From Penelope pileata (Eukaryota; Chordata; Aves; Galliformes; Cracidae), in the NCBI GenBank assembly GCA_013396635.1, contig WBMW01003333.1:188261-252260 (forward strand): a stretch of DNA of 64,000 nucleotides, read 5' to 3'. This document shows, one piece after another, positions 12,127 to 24,600 of the stretch. The notes under the pieces are model-generated. The model was given only the letters and a program-made list of their open reading frames with translations, searched no databases and was not told the origin of the DNA. A program made the position numbers and the translations under genes. The stretch's first letter is position 1. Each line of letters starts with the position of its first letter.

Positions 12127-12321
12127 GGGGCTCTGCAGTATCTGAGTGACCCTCTTCCTCTGCTCCATCATGTTGAAGTCCTGCCGCAGGTCGGGAGACA
12201 TGTTTCTCTCCCGGATGTACTCGGGGTCGTTCTCGTTGATGCGGTCGAAGTACCTCTCCTTGTGGGGCATTGTGGCAGCGGGAGGAGAAGTGATCACCAC
12301 CTGACTGGCATCGGTACTCAT
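12127..12321 (-). CDS. ADD3: ADD3 (gamma-adducin) first coding exon, residues 1-65
   Basis: Gamma-adducin pairs with alpha-adducin to cap actin filament ends and recruit spectrin at the membrane skeleton. This exon encodes exactly 65 codons, starting MSTDASQ and ending TQILQSP. The stretches PHKERYFDRINENDPEY and RERNMSPDLRQDFNMMEQ are the conserved adducin N-terminus. The combination INENDPEYI and QRKRVTQILQ fits ADD3 as I remember it better than ADD1 (which has VDENNPEYL and QKKRVSMILQ). The start has A at -3 and is the first ATG of the exon. The exon ends in phase 0 at CAGAGCCCC, followed by the donor GTGAGT (12126-12121). It is visibly richer in GC and CpG than the surrounding intron. The next exon (481-619) continues in frame. 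This is only the start of the N-terminal head; the rest of this protein of roughly 670-700 residues lies outside the window. Confidence 0.97.
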
Positions 12322-12350
12322 GCTTCAGCTCTGCGGGTCAGAGTCCTCAC
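12322..12350 (-). other. ADD3: ADD3 5' UTR portion of the first coding exon
   Basis: These 29 bases lie between the splice acceptor and the ATG on the minus strand. They are non-coding and contain no upstream ATG. The exon starts GTGAGGACT directly after a CAG acceptor, so at least one further non-coding exon must lie upstream, at higher coordinates. This matches the known vertebrate ADD3 layout, where translation starts in exon 2. Confidence 0.85.
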
Positions 12351-12390
12351 CTGGAAGCAGTGAGAAAGGGGGAAGGGTTAATGAGCAGAA
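12351..12390 (-). other. ADD3: Splice acceptor and branch region of the ADD3 first coding exon
   Basis: Read on the minus strand, a pyrimidine tract (CCCTTTCTCACTGCTTCCAG) runs straight into the exon. A branch-point-like CTCATTAAC sits about 35 bases upstream. It is a textbook U2-type acceptor and fixes the exon boundary at 12350. Confidence 0.85.
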
Positions 12391-13295
12391 GGAGGACACT
12401 GAATGCAGATTCCAAGCTGGGACACAAATCATGTTCTTTTCCAACTCTGCAGAATGATGGTTAAAATGAAAGCAGCATAGGTGAGTCATTACCATAATCA
12501 GGAAACTAAGGAAAAATTATAGAAAAGCATTTAAAAACCATGAGCTCTCTTGTGCTTTAAAACCATCTCTATTCAAGGCCTGAAAAAAAAAGCCAGAAAA
12601 TTTAAAATAATGAGTTCCAAAATGCACATTATATATTTTATGACAAAATTTCCTGTATCATTTTACACCACATTCACCACCCCCCAGGTTTTTATTACAG
12701 CTCTCCTTTCCAACACACTCAGCTCCAACACAACACATCCAGAAGGCAGTGTCTCTATTCAGCATCCGCTCAGAGCTCATCTCCCAGCCCCAGCGAAGGC
12801 ATTCCTCAATGACAGCACTTCCAAAGCATCCCATAGCTTCAGCTTAGAGAAGTGCTGCTGGCCCACTCGCAGCCTGCTGGTGGATGCTGAAGCTGGGCTG
12901 GTCGCAAGGGACTGCAGCTTCAGCCACAGCAAATGTCATAACTTTAGCTCATCTCCTCTGCGTGCACTCGTAAGCAAGGATTCTCATCAAAGCACATTAT
13001 GTCAGGAACAACAACAAAAAAAATTCAACTTCTATGTCTTGGTAGAAAGCTAAACTTAAGACATTTTGAAAAAAAACGCCAAAAAATGACAACCCAACTG
13101 ATAAGCATTTATAACCACAAATAGAAGTGGATCAAAAGCAAAAAAAATTAGATGCCTGCATTTCTATATGAAGAGTCAGGCTCAGAAACACCATTCCTCA
13201 AACAGGCACCAAAAGGAGGGTTTTCTCAGGTCTGGAGAACAAAGAGAAGCAAGATTTGTAGGATGAGATAACACATTATGAAAATACATTTCAAC

Positions 13296-13350
13296 ATGCA
13301 AATACTTGCATCCAATAATGCATTTAATGTAAGAATATTTGCATGCAAAT
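13296..13350. promoter_or_regulatory. Candidate POU/octamer cluster 1 kb upstream of the ADD3 coding exon
   Basis: ATGCAAAT lies at 13296-13303, and a perfect 14-bp palindrome ATTTGCATGCAAAT, made of two overlapping octamers, lies at 13337-13350. ATGCATTT-like half sites lie between them. Octamers are known POU-factor sites. That this cluster is functional is inference. Confidence 0.35.
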
Positions 13351-15220
13351 CTATTTAGTATATAAATAATTTAAAAAACAGCCAAATGGGAAGGAATGCT
13401 GCTTGTCGAGCAGCAGCAAACGATGTGGCTCATCACGACACTTCCCTGTTAGTGGCTCAAAGCATCCTTCCTTCGGGTCACTGCATCTCTGTTTGGGATG
13501 TTGTGCGAGCAGTGAGCTGACGGGGGGTATCTGAAGTGGGCCAGCTAAAACCTCCTTCTTCTTCCAGATGAAACATTTGGGAGAATCCCACTAAAGTAGC
13601 TCCAGCAGCCCCAGCCCTCTCACCTGAGACAAACCCCAGGAATGAACTGGGTTGGCTTTGTTATGGGTACTTTTTTGGGTTTGCTGCTCTCCTGCAGCAT
13701 GAGCCCATTTGCTTGCTTGGGAAAAAGTAATCTATGTCAGTGTATGTTTTTTTCCTACCACAGACCATAATCATTTCATGCCTTCTCATTTATTCTCTAT
13801 TTACGGCAACGTGCTATAAGCAGAGGTACAAAAGGAGCTAAGGTTTGCTAAAGAATGAACCATTGTCTTTTCCAGCTAAGAGCACTGAAGCAGAAGAATA
13901 AACCTCTTGGGAGAGCACTTGGGGATAGCATCACCGCTCAACAATGAGTTATGGTTTCTCCCCCAGAAGAATGCTGGCGTTAAAGAGATGGAAGACCGAC
14001 CATCATGAGAACACACAGATTCTCACTATGTCTCTAAATGTCACAAGGTACAAAGAGCTCAAAGACCAGACCTGTCCTCCATCCTTATGGAGACAACTGC
14101 CTCACCTGGGTCGGAGCAGATCTTCCAGCCCCTCCTGGTAACCAAAATAACCAGGAATGCAGAAAGTGAGAATCTTGCTCAAACTGGTGACCACCTGTGA
14201 CTCCTCAGTAGTTACTTCCCAGGAGTGGGGTCAACCAGCTGCTTTCCCTAAAACGCTCCTCAACCCCATTAACTCTCAGTGGCAAAGTGCTGCCCAACCA
14301 CCAACCCCCTTAGCTAGTGGGAGCATCTACACGCATATCTGAGCTTCAAAGCACTTCTTTTATTATTATGATTATTTTAAATAGGTTTACAGGACACAAT
14401 TAGTTCAAGTCCGTTACTTTCCAATGCAGCCTTACAGTGGCAGAAAAGCCCATTCATCTGTGAAAAGACACAAATGTGGTTGGCAATACTTAAAATCCAC
14501 AAAAGAGATTTTCTAATTGTGTTGGACTTCATCTTTTCCTCTTTCCCTCCAGACTGGTTTGTTACTTCCAGCCATTAAGATTACAACATTAAAGTCCTTG
14601 TACTACAAAAACTCCATTACTGAACACAATATGGGTGTTGGGTCCAGTTGTTCCTATTAGACCTGGTTCAATGCCTGCTCTGTTGGGCCCGGGCTGACTC
14701 TTGCATAACCCCTACTGTTTGGCTGGAAAACTTTCAAACAAATCAGCCATTCTTTTATTATTTATTTGTATATTGCACTGATTCTTCTTCTAAAAAAGGG
14801 ACATTTGTTAAAACATGCTCTGCTTCTGAGGATCTAAGGATCTGCACCTCCTTCTCAGCACAGGCCTGGCAATGACACAGAAGCAAGGTATTCACAGAAA
14901 ATCCAGATGTCAAAGTCTGTGAGTTGCAACAGAGAATTCTCTATCTCCCCACCCACTCCCCTTTTTATTTTTTGGGGCCATGCTTTTGCTTAGAAAAAAT
15001 TCAGCTTAGCTGCAAGGCTTCTTTTGGCTTCTACCCGTTCCAATGATGCTCATGAATTACAGCATGAGCCATCACCTTTCTGAGCAGTAAAGCTTCTTAC
15101 GCATGCTATACTGCTCGTGTTTTGGGGAAAAGTGGCTTCAGAGCACGAGCCGTGGGTGGGAAGGACAGGGTGTACACCCCTACAGCAACCAGGGGCTACA
15201 TTTGGTCTGGTCAGAAAGGA
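13351..15220. other. Intronic unique sequence
   Basis: Mixed AT-rich sequence without recognisable exon, repeat family or RNA gene. Confidence 0.6.
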
Positions 15221-15233
15221 CACACACACACAC
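15221..15233. repeat. (CA)n microsatellite
   Basis: A short CACACACACACAC tract. Confidence 0.9.
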
Positions 15234-15444
15234 GGAAATGAAATCTGAACTACAGTCTGACTGTCCTGCTGAGACCCTCCCTCCTGCTCAGCTGAGATAC
15301 ATTTCAGCCCACGTTCTGGCCTAACACACATAAGCTGTCATGCCCAAAAGATTCAAAGCACACGGAAGAGCAGCTTTCCTACCTAGTATTCAAATTCTCC
15401 AATGGGGGGCAAAAGTAACCAAGAAAAGCAAGTCAGCCTGCTTG

Positions 15445-15488
15445 TTTTTTTTTTTTTNNNNNNNNNNNNNNNNNNNNNNNNNTTTTTT
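15445..15488. other. Assembly gap (25 N) inside a poly-T tract
   Basis: T13 (15445-15457), 25 N (15458-15482), then T6 (15483-15488). The gap falls in a homopolymer, so the true length is unknown. Any open frame reading through it is meaningless. Confidence 0.98.
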
Positions 15489-17846
15489 CCCCTTCCTAGT
15501 ACAGAAAGTCCCCATCTCTTCTGAAAAATCTTTCAGGGTGAAACAAAGAAACTTGAAAGCTCTTGCTACAAGGCAACCCGCTAACCTCGGCCTGCTCCTG
15601 TTTAGTTTTGCCCTCTTGGTTCCTGCCCACTGAACTCTGTCACCACTGCAGAAGAAAAACGGTCGCATCCTTTGATGCCCACATATAGCATTGGTTTGGC
15701 CTCTATTTCTGTATTCTATATCTGTAACTGGGCTGCAGAAAGTAGAGCACTGCACCTTTGTCAGGAGGATACGCATCTCTCTACTTAGAAGCAACTTTTA
15801 TTTAACAAAAGCTTCCAATTAATTGAAATAACTTGGAACCGTGCCTTGCAGGCTGCAAGATTAAGTCCTGATCGTGCCCATCTGACACTTTGTAAAGGCT
15901 GAGTAACATGCTGTGCTGCTTTTGTTGGAATAACTGTTTTCAATGTCAAATCACAGAAGCAGCTCAAAAATAATAATGAGGTCAGAGAAACATGGAGTAC
16001 TTAGGGGGAAAAAAAAAAGAGAGCAAAAGACCAAACACAAGGAAAAATTATTGCCAAAGAACACCCCAGAAAGCACTGACTTAATATACTCTTAACATAC
16101 AGAACAAATATAAGAATAAATATGACCATAAGAGAAGGCCAGCAACAGAAAAGGGAGCCAGTCATCAGACTGCCTAGCAACAAAGCACTAACCTACCATC
16201 TATCATGACTTCTTATGGCTGGCTTCAGCCCTTCCCACTTTCTCTACGCAGCACAATCCACCTGGTGGAGTTTCCTTTGCTGCAAACCCACAGCACGTGC
16301 ACCCCACAACCAGCTGGCATGCCTGATTTCAGGTCTGAGTGCTCCAGCTAGATCAGACCACATCCGAGCACTGCTTTTAAGGAGCACACTGGGTTATTCT
16401 GCTCTCACTATTCCTTGCCTGCTTGTTTTTAAGGAACAGTCCGCTCTTTCTTCCCCGCTCCGGTATCTCGTCTGCCAGCAGACTTGTTGGAAGCGAGCTG
16501 GACGTCTCTTGATCTCGGTTCCAGCCTCCCTGTGAACCAGGCAGGTTCCAGTCTGAATCAAAGCCTTGGCTCAAGCCAGTGCTGTCAGCTACACAAGTGA
16601 GCTGGCAGAAGGGAACACGCGTAAGGAATACAAAAGAATGGTTTAGAGGAACAAAAAAATAGGTAGGGGAATATGGGCTGAGACTAAGGGTCACCATCAC
16701 TATCATCTGGCATTAGGAAGTCAACTTGCAACCCCCTCTCCAATAAATTTTAGTAATGATATATTATTGAGTAATCACATCTGTTCTAGGACAAGAAAAC
16801 ATTGGGACAACACCTCAAAGCCCTTTTATTTTCTTCTCCCCCCTCCCTTTTCTTTTTTTTTTTTTTTTTAAAAAAAACCTTTTTGATCAGAACATCTGAT
16901 GATGAGACGACAGGTTACATTGCCTCTTATGTTGTATGAAGCTTGGATTTCATTTACCAGTCTCACTTTACACACTGGTAAGGCGAATAAGCTGTACATC
17001 TGTAAATGACCATTTTCTAAATGTAATTAGTGAAACTGAAAATACCAGGTAGTTAGCATTTGTTCAAAGTGACATTAACTGATTGTATTAATATATAACA
17101 GTCAGTGCACTAGCACTCAAGGAAGTCGAACTGTCAAATTACAGCCTTAAATTGACAGAAGGCACTATTTGCATAAAAAAAAAAGTTACACCTGCTGCCA
17201 GCCTTCCCTGTCCTGCTGCCCCTGCTGCCTCCTTGCATCTGTGCCAGCTGATGTTTGTAAGGTCGCAATGAGATGGGTAGGATACACTGCTCATTTGTTG
17301 GCTTTACGTTTTTGTTACTGTTTTGTTTGTCAAAACCTTTCTTCTCAAATGGCTGGCATGGAGATGCTCCAGCAGCTCCATGCTCTGCTGCATGCTGTGC
17401 TGCCTCTGCCAGCACGGTGCAGGCACAGGTGACTGTCACACCGCAGCCCACACCAGCTACAGATCAAATATTCTAATCCAGCACCTCGTATTTAATTTAA
17501 GTCCTTTGGCTTTTAAACGGAGTGAGCTAATGAAACGGTCATCATCTCCCTTCAGACACCACATTAAGGAGACTCTGTGGCGGCAGTGCAAGTTTTTCCT
17601 AAGAAGTACAAACCTGAGTGTATCTGAACCTGGGTTTTGTATTTCTGCATTAAATCTAAAGCATTATTTTTGCATGATTGCAAGGTAGAATATTAAAGTT
17701 ATTAAAGTAAACATGAATATTCAAGCAGTTCAATTCAAATTTCACCCAGCGTGAGCTGGAGGTGAATGTGAACCCCAGCCTGCTGCTCCTTCACTGCTGA
17801 GAAGTGCCAGGGTTGTTGGTACCCAGAGCACGAGGCCAGCAGCTTT
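15489..17846. other. Intronic unique sequence with a pyrimidine/T-run block
   Basis: There is no recognisable gene. A pyrimidine-rich stretch at 16824-16869 ends in T17, which flips directly to A8 (16870-16877). A small CpG-richer patch is present at about 16440-16530. Confidence 0.6.
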
Positions 17847-18268
17847 CTCAGAATTACAGAATTGTAGGGGTTGGAAAGGACCTCTGGACATCTAGTCCAA
17901 CCCCCTGCTAAAAGTGGTCTCCTAGGGTAAGTTGCACAGGGAGGCGTCCAGGTGGGTTCTGAATATCTCCAGAGGCAGAGACTCTGCAACCTCTCTGAGC
18001 AGCCTGTTCCAGTGCTCTGTCACCCTCACATTTCTTCCTCATGTTTGTATGGAACTTCCTACGTTCCCATTTGTGCCTGTTGCCCCTCATCCTGTCCCCA
18101 TACACCACTGAAAAGAGCCTGGCCCCATCCATTTGAGTCCTACCCTTTAGGTATTTATAAGATCTTCTCTCAGCCTTCTCTCCTCCAGGCTGAACAGCCC
18201 CCAGCTCTCTTGGCCTTTCCTCACGAGGCAGATGCTCCAGGCCCCTCAGCATCTTTGTGGCTCTCCCC
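17847..18268 (-). mobile_element. CR1 LINE, 5'-truncated 3' end, dead
   Basis: Read on the plus strand it begins AGAATTACAGAATTGTAGGGG, the reverse complement of a CR1 3' end, followed by TTGGAAAGGACCTCTGGACA and TCTAGTCCAACCCC. It ends near GCCCCTCAGCATCTTTGTGG. On the minus strand the residues GLEHLPREERPRELG are the remains of the reverse-transcriptase C-terminus. The frame is broken. It is in the same orientation as ADD3 and about 420 bp long. Confidence 0.95.
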
Positions 18269-21200
18269 TCCTTCGATGAGGGAGCCTGGCAGGGCTGGGC
18301 AGGAACGGCCTAGGGCTGCACCTCTGCTTTAGCAGCCAGCATTCTGCAGCACAGGAAGGAGGGGAAAGCATAAAAAAACCAAACGCCCAGAATGAAGGTC
18401 TGATGCATGCAGTACATCACAAGGCCATAAATGCTACTTGCATGTGTCAAGTCTCAGAAATGAAGTTCTGTGTTTAACCCTGCAGACTGCTCTTTACATT
18501 AATAAGTAATTACGTAGTGTCCCTATACACCCCCTTTAAGGGAATGAGGCTGGACATCCACAGATATCACACTGATTTGTTGTTTCCCTGTTCCTATAAT
18601 TGTTCCTTTAAAAGCAAATTTTCCTTTTGGAATTTGTATTTCCTCCTATCATTTATTTGCTTATTTTTAATAAGTACCTGACACGCTGCAGTCTACCAGA
18701 CAGTTTTAATTTAAAGGTGAGTTACATTTTGCTTGTAAGATTTATTACCTATGTAAATGCATGCATATATTTTGAAATGACATTGGACTGCACTTGGAGC
18801 TCTGCCTCTGCCTGGGGACACGGGGTGACCCATCCTACAAAATGGTGCAGAGCCTCTGGCCGTGAACCTTTTCCAAGGCAATTTAAAAAGCATCTCCTTA
18901 AACTGAGTAAAAGCACCAGACCGGCTAATTAATTAAATCATTTGTTAAGCTGTAATTAGCTTCTGTACTTACTAGACTTGAAAAGCATGTCAGTGCTTCC
19001 TCACACCCACTTTTCCTCTGTTTTTCTTCCACCTTCTATACTATGCAGTTCATGAAGAAGCACAGTAGAACCAGACTTGAGTCTCTCTTGTTTTAAGCTG
19101 TTTTTCAGCAGTAGCACTGAGGTAAAATTCCACACATGGGTACAGCATGTGCCCAAAGCACCTGAGCACTGAGCTTAAGCCACCTCACCTGTTGCTACGT
19201 AGCAGCAAGGAGCCTCCTCCCCACAGCAGAAGGATCGAGAGCTGCCAGGGAAAACTGTTCCTATGGCACGAGCAAAAGGCTGCTCTCACAGCTGCAGTGA
19301 ATGGCAGAGATGGAAGTGAAATACATTTTTTAGCTTTCATTTTTTCCTCTCACTTTTACATTTTTCTGCTCTTTGATCCAGGGTAAACTCTGCCCTCACA
19401 GAAAGCACCCTCCTATCCACCACCTAACAGGATTCAGCAAGGACCACAGCAGCAGAACTGCTGCAGGTCTTCAGCTCACTGTGCTGCACGCTTTCTGAAG
19501 CTGCATTCCCTTGCAGCAATTAGGGCTTCTACAAAGGAGAAGGATCTGCATGCAGAGAACATCTCACAGAGCAGCAGCAGCACTTGCTTTCAGATGAAGA
19601 GAGAAGCACTGGTCCTTTTCTAGTGCCACCTCGAAGCTCATGTATTATGAAGAATAAACTGTTCATCCACGTTCAATCACTTCAAAAAGTATATTAAGAA
19701 CGTACCTCCTATCATCACCTCCAACTGTACTTCTGGTGGATGAAAGCACATGAACACACACAGACCGTCAGAGTGCTGGAGAGGTGGGACCCAGCGTAGG
19801 TGCAGCCCCCTAGGATTGTGCAAGGCTCCAGCCCCTTGCGTGCTCCTGAGCACGGGCAAGGCAGCCTTGGCTCTCCCTGACTCTGTTTTGCTATGGGTGA
19901 CAGCGTTTACCCACCCATGTCAAACCCGTTTCAATGCTTGGAACAAAAGTCATAAATATTATTAGCAAATATTTACATGCTACAAAGAATCTGTCAGTGA
20001 TCTCAGTACATAGTAATTGGATATTAAGGTCTTCATCCACTCCCAACACTAAGCAGCGCCTCAGAGTATCAGTATCAATACAGGATACAGGCAACCTACA
20101 GAGCAAAAATTAGGTTACCTGTGTTTGACCTCACTTAATTCAGGGGACAAAAACCCCTCAGAATAATGTCAGGGAGCTTTAACCCCAAATGCATATTTCC
20201 ATCTTATTCTGAAAGCAGAAACACAGATATAAGACACAAGTATCCGTTTTCAGTCTAGAATAATTGCTTTTCTTTTTTGGTTTTAAGGATTCTGATGAAA
20301 CCTTGGCAACGCAGACATTGCAGAACCAAAGCAGTTTCAATTTTTGGTTCTCATGACCTATCTTATGTTCATGCTACAAAACGAATGAGGTTTGGAAAAT
20401 AACCATCAGCAAAGAACATAGTACATCACTGCTGGAGGAAAAGAAAGGATTGTGTTTTAAAATTTATATTGTTTTAAAGATATGTAGGACTTTAGTAATT
20501 AAAAAAATAAGTAGCATGCTCCAACACATTAAAATACAATAAAAAGCTATTTTTTTCTCAAAGACTTATCTCTGCTTATCTACGTAATCACTTGTGGCTA
20601 AGTTACCTAAAAATATTTCACGAGTCAGTAGACAACAGAGAGCTAAATTAAAAGATTATGTTCTGGTAGCACTTATCCCTGTTAAGCTGTGAAAGTACGC
20701 AAACACATAACCCACACACATACACCAGCAATGGCTGAAAAATCTCCCTAAGTCCTCTGAAAAAGATGAAACCTAGGTTCCTCTACAACATAAACTAAAA
20801 ACTTATCTGTGAGGAAAAGAAACCATTTAGTTGGGAAAGCTGATAGCAGTCAAAACCTTCCACATTTTGCAATGCTTCTCCCCTCCCTCTCCTTGCAGCG
20901 TGCAGCCTCCAGCCTCCCCTTGTAACTTTTTTCTGGAGCTTCCTCTGAACACTACCAATGCAGGAAAAAAAAACCCATTCCACTCTTTATGCAAACCCAC
21001 ACAGGGTTACGGATAGACAAATGAAGTTTGTTATGGAAATTTTTTTTTTTTTTAAATCCCACAGATTGACACCAGCCTGGAAAGCACCATTTGGAGCAAC
21101 GAAGGCTACTTGGCAACCTGTGAGAGCCCTCCCCATTCACTGGTACAACGTGACAGCAGATAGTAGAGAAGAATCTTATTGATCCCAGGGCACATCACAA

Positions 21201-21420
21201 GTCTTGATTTATGACAGTTTGATTATCCCGAGAAATGTCATGGCCAAAGCAGCTGCCTCCAGGGCTGGGATATGGGGTCAGAGGCTGTGACAATGGGCAG
21301 CCCCAGTGATCGACACGAGGCAACTGCTGGATTTCACACATGGCCTTAGGGATGGCCGCATGCAGCCAGACCTTTTTATAGCCCAAACCTCTGGAGTTCC
21401 TCCTCTTTACACCAGGCCCT
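18269..21420. other. Intronic unique sequence
   Basis: AT-rich sequence without a recognisable gene or repeat family. TAATTAATTA-type homeodomain core sites cluster near 18924-18962. Confidence 0.6.
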
Positions 21421-21429
21421 GACCTTTCC

Positions 21430-21600
21430 CATCACCGGTGCGTGAGCAGCAGCTCAGCGAGGACCCGATGGCCGTGCGCTGACCATACAGCGAGGAGGGA
21501 GAAACCCGGCCAACAGCTGATCTCAGCAGGTACATTTGTAACGGGAGACAAGATGAAACCGCGCCAGGCCTTCGATCATAAAGTCTTCAGGACGAATTGT
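21430..21600. promoter_or_regulatory. Small CpG-rich patch, candidate cryptic promoter or enhancer
   Basis: By eye I count about 13 CpG in roughly 180 bp at about 57% GC, close to the number expected without CpG depletion, whereas the flanks are depleted. A plus-strand donor consensus CAGCAG|GTACAT lies at 21529-21530. It is too short for a formal CpG island. It could be a promoter of an antisense transcript, an enhancer, or a retained GC-rich fragment. Confidence 0.3.
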
Positions 21601-24600
21601 ATCTTTATTTATGTTATGCACCACACCCTACATGATTCCCCCAGTTCATCTCAGGATCTCTGAATCACTCCACTATAAATTTTAAATAGGGAACAACAAC
21701 AGAGCCCATATTAATAGACCGATCCCAGCTTAACCATGTAAAGTAAATCGGCTAACTTCTCCAAAAAGGAATTTTGACCTTTTGCTGGTCTGTACATATA
21801 TTTTCATGTTAGATAGAAAGCAATAGCACTTAAAAAAAAGCTGACTTATGGTACAGTAAAAAATTAAAGAGTATTTTAGACAACACAACTGCATATACAT
21901 ATTCATATATGAAGAATAGGTGTAGAGGGAATGACCACAGATATACATAGACTCTAATTTAAAAATAGTAATTTTAGAGATCAATGGAAGTATGGAACAA
22001 ACGACAGCAGTCAGCCCCAGGTTGGACTGTGCAGCAGGCATTGTCACTAACCAGGAGAAGCATAGAAAAATACCTAGGCATCTCTAGAATAAAAGTAGAG
22101 ATTTACTCTAGTAAATGCTCAACAAATTGTACAACTGTTACACATTGTAGAGAGAAGGTACTGTGATAGGAGTTCAACAGCCTGTATTATCCACTGGATG
22201 GCATGGGGGAAAAACAAACAAACCCTGTAATACATTATTCCCAAATTACACAGTATCTTTTCTCATCCCATTCAGTCTCCAAAGGATCTTGCTTTGCTCT
22301 TTGTTATTGGAATGAGATTTGTCTCAACTTATGGGACGAATTCAGTACAATCTTGGTTGGCTTGAGGTGACCCCACCCCTCCCAACTCACGTCTCATCTC
22401 TCCAGCTCTCAAAATGCCATCCCCAGCTGTGTCAGCACATCTGTCCTTGAAGCTGGGATCTGAATTGGATACACAAACAGACCAAGGTTAAAAATAATTT
22501 GGGAGTGGAGGACAAGGGAAAGTATGGAGCAGAGAAGAGCCACATGGAGGCTCAGAGGGCAGCCAGGACCTCCTTGAGGAAAGTTCAAAAGACAGCTATA
22601 CTTAATTAGCTGAGTTCAAAGCATCTTGGTTTAATTATCCTTCTCTGGGAAATCCCTAGGATTTACGGTGGTGCAGGAAGACTTCTTCTGCTTTTACTCA
22701 CATTTCTAATACTGTCTTCAGCTTGCTTCAAAATAATCAAAAAATATCTAACTAGTAAATCCAACGAGTTTCCACTGCAGCCAGTTTTACCTACATAAAT
22801 ATGCACATTAATCTCAATCGACTTAGCCTGCATATGACCTGCTTCTTGTCTTTGGCACCTTCTGCTAACAGCACTAGAAGAGCAAATTGAATTTAGAGAG
22901 GCAAAGGTCTTATATACCTTCAGGAATGGAAAATTACTCAACTGAATTTCAAGGCAGCCAGTCTGAAGACAAATGGTCATTTTGAACTTAGCCACAGCAC
23001 TGAACAGAGAAGCAGATGTGCCCAGAGCAGCAGCCAGCACTCCCCTAACAAGTGCTGAAGATTTATTACCAAAGGCTTTGATAGGACACAGTGAGGGGCA
23101 CGGTGAGTTGGTGCTCAGCACAGTAGTTTTTAAGACGTCAAAAGCAGAATGCATAAATACTTCATAATTAGGTTACTATTATTTTCCCATTCAAGCAAGC
23201 ACCTACTTTAATTCCGTAATTCTCCTCTATCATCACTTGCAAGCACTGAAAGCCTGGATAAAATAGGAGATATTGCACAAACTATTCCAGAGTCCCAGCA
23301 TGAAGGCACCCTGCATACTGTACACAAACCTGGAAACAGGCAAACATCTGCAGCAGTTGTTTCTAGAATGCAAAAGCAGCCTGACATGGAAAACTGGAAA
23401 TTCACTCTATCTTCTCTTTCACCTAAGCAGTCGCATGAACCCTGAATAAAACTGGCAGATTTTCCGGTCTAATGAGGAGCCAGTCCAATGTTCCAGGGGC
23501 AGGATTTCCTAGCAGCCAAGGTAGCACCAGCAAATAGCTTCACGAGATGCTTACTTTCTACTAGAACACTGACATGTGAGTGAAGAAAAGCTTTTTCTTG
23601 GTTTCTGTCAGAGGAGGAACAAGCCAGGCTCTTTGAATGAGCATTGCACCAGCAATTGCACATCAGATGTGCAGCTGCTGAGAGCCATGTCAGAATTCCA
23701 AAGGTCTGTGCAGCCTCTGGGCGGTCACACGTGCAGCATGACAGATGCTCCTGCTACTCCTTCCCTGAGCAATTCTTCTCTTTCTGAATTCCACAAGTTT
23801 TTGGTTTATAATTTCAAGAATATTCTTAATCTATCAATATTAATATATTAGATGGATCCGTCTGTTAGATACAACAATTTCAAGGCAATGTATAATGACA
23901 AACCTCATAAAATAACACAGAAGTTGTTTTATTTGAATTTTCTAACCTTGTTTGTATACCTACTCTGAAAATGATATTTGCCTGTTTGCAATTAAACCTG
24001 CTTACTGGCTCCCTGATAGCCAGGATCAGGCACGTAACCCATGGGCTGGGAGCTCAGAATCTGTGAGTACAGAGAGACTGGGGGCAAATTCGTCTCTCAG
24101 TTACATTGCTATGAATCAAAAGCAAACAATTTAAAATTCAGTCAACAGTTGCTGTAAAAATGACACTGTAATCTTCCCTTCCGCAATGCTTATTTTTGAA
24201 TATTTGAGTAAGCCATGGAAATTATCCCTGCTAAACATGGAATTCACTTTACACCATAAGAAAATTACTGATGATACAACAATTTCAGAACTACACAAAT
24301 TACATCTGCTTGAAGTGTGAAAGTAAATCATATACTTTCTATGGCTTTCAGTTTTCTTGTTCACTTATGTCTTGGGTTGTTTTCAACATCTGTAAAAACC
24401 TAACACTGTTTTTGTTTTCATCAAGGAATTCAGGACCTTCGTAGTAACGCATGACCATGCCAGAAAATACCACAGAAGTTGATTAATCAAGTGCTGAACA
24501 ATAATAGGTGATTAGATGCCTGCCAAAGGCTGCACTCATGACAGCATCCACAGACGTGCTGGAATGTTGTGCAGGACAGCACTGCACCAACTCATCTCCT

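Noticed and set aside
22663..23154. 163-codon minus-strand open frame
   Set aside because: No recognisable family, no splice or start context, and composition like neighbouring intron.
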